A program made the position numbers and the translations under genes. Of a stretch of 27,777 bases of DNA, positions 27,297 to 27,777 are shown piece by piece. A model generated the notes under the pieces. That model was not told where the DNA came from, made no database searches, and worked only from the letters and a program-made list of their open reading frames with translations. Positions within the stretch are counted from its first letter, which is position 1. Each line of letters opens with the position of its first letter. Origin of the DNA: a virus; IMG/VR virus record IMGVR_UViG_3300046007_005432, positions 1 to 27,777 of that record; one strand, 5' to 3'.

Positions 27297-27689
27297 ATGA
27301 AGCGGTACAAGAAGCCATATTGTGCAAAGACTGGACCAAAGAATAGGTGCAAGAAATGTGGTTGTATCTTACACATAGCACGTTGGAGAACCTGCGATGT
27401 TTGTAGCAGGCCAAAGTATCTTTTCAATAAAAAGGATATTGTCGTTACAAAAACAACACGTGAATTTGTTAAACAAGAAAGCCCGTTTGTATCAAAACCA
27501 TACAACATTATTGTCATAGAAAACTACGACGGTTGGCACATAAAAACGTATTATCAATCTGACGTTGTTGAGCAGTATTACGCAAGAAGATTCGGTGCGG
27601 TATTGAAAGTAATTAGTATGTGTAAAAAGAAATACAGTGCGACCGTCGATATTTTTGATAGAAAAACCACACTACCCCCGAAGAGATAG
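27297..27689 (+). CDS. Zinc-ribbon protein, unknown
   Basis: 130 residues from the ATG at 27297 (MKRYKKPYCAKTG). A four-Cys zinc ribbon is present near residues 19-36 (CKKCGCILHIARWRTCDVC). The rest is basic with a beta-rich middle (KPYNIIVIENYDGWHIKTYY) and a lysine-rich end (KKKYSATVDIFDRKTTLPPK). The upstream ATGs at 27276 and 27291 lie in or before the promoter and are rejected. No family recognised; a nucleic-acid binding role is suggested by charge and zinc ribbon. It is the only plus-strand gene in this part of the window. Confidence 0.68.
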   Translation: MKRYKKPYCAKTGPKNRCKKCGCILHIARWRTCDVCSRPKYLFNKKDIVVTKTTREFVKQESPFVSKPYNIIVIENYDGWHIKTYYQSDVVEQYYARRFGAVLKVISMCKKKYSATVDIFDRKTTLPPKR

Positions 27690-27738
27690 TGTGGGTGCCT
27701 AAGGTAGCGACTCCAGTCGGCACTAATCCCCGAGGGGA
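27667..27738 (+). other. Three consecutive hairpins after zinc-ribbon gene
   Basis: CCACACTA/TAGTGTGG (27667-27694, overlapping the stop codon), GTGCC/GGCAC (27695-27723) and the palindrome TCCCCGAGGGGA (27727-27738) follow one another. None is followed by a T tract, so this is not a simple terminator; it could be a structured 3' UTR or the start of an RNA element that continues past 27777. The last 39 bases show nothing else. Confidence 0.45.
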
Positions 27739-27777
27739 AATTCTTGTTGGACAGCAGGTGTCGAAAGTTTGTTGCGA

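Noticed and set aside
1-27777. CRISPR array, integrase, transposase or insertion sequence
   Set aside because: No regularly spaced repeats, no DDE/DEDD transposase or tyrosine/serine recombinase signatures, no IS-type terminal repeats seen.

Overview
The window looks like part of a tailed-phage (Caudoviricetes) genome, probably from a metagenome. It carries a large terminase, portal, scaffold-like protein, SU10-type major capsid protein, connector-like proteins, holin and peptidoglycan lyase. It also has many small unknown genes packed with 1-4 nt overlaps, HNH nucleases, a DNA cytosine methyltransferase, a tRNA gene and its own GroEL-type chaperonin. The host cannot be named. Two features constrain it. 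Almost no start codon has a Shine-Dalgarno sequence; leaders are A-rich or absent. Promoters nevertheless look like ordinary sigma-70 types (TTGACA / TATACT). That combination suggests a host that initiates translation without SD pairing.

Layout. (1) 13260 down to 1, minus strand: late morphogenesis operon. Order of transcription is TerS-like, two unknowns, TerL, portal, small coiled-coil protein, scaffold-like protein, major capsid protein, an unknown, three glycosyltransferase genes (one a 766-aa GT-TPR-GT fusion) with an unknown between them, a connector-like protein, a small virion-type protein and a repeat-bearing virion protein cut by the left edge. It starts from a promoter whose -10 box lies 6 nt before the TerS ATG, so the mRNA is probably leaderless. 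(2) 13288-15615, plus strand: divergent unit with a structured leader or ncRNA, then seven small genes from two or three promoters, ending at a strong intrinsic terminator. (3) 17505-15998, minus: GroEL-like gene with its own promoter, behind a small basic protein. (4) 20252-17773, minus: small proteins, a Rad52/Erf-like candidate and a NinG/HNH-like nuclease; one promoter here fires straight into a 23-bp RNA stem. (5) 20254-21427: tRNA/HNH locus in which a tRNA seems split into two halves about 0.7 kb apart, with tRNA-Gln and an HNH gene between, preceded by about 400 nt of structured non-coding DNA. (6) 25995-21481, minus: small genes, an RHH-like regulator, a C5 methyltransferase and an HNH nuclease. 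(7) 26212-27777: probable small RNA with its own promoter and terminator, lytic transglycosylase-like gene without an ATG start, leaderless holin gene and a leaderless zinc-ribbon gene.

The most notable signal is regulatory. The 9-mer TTATCCACA (the classic DnaA box) occurs seven times perfectly and three more times with one mismatch, essentially only between genes. Nine of the ten copies sit 23-31 nt upstream of a recognisable -10 box. Five promoters with the TTATCCACA orientation share a spacing of 30-31 nt. This looks like a common promoter module for the non-structural genes, and it is absent from the late morphogenesis promoter. Other items worth attention are the split tRNA, the GU-paired leader RNA, a chaperonin lacking about 40 residues of its equatorial domain, a tetO-like dyad repeated in two promoter spacers, a 10-bp palindrome around the methyltransferase -10 box, and the apparent AUA start of the lysis enzyme.
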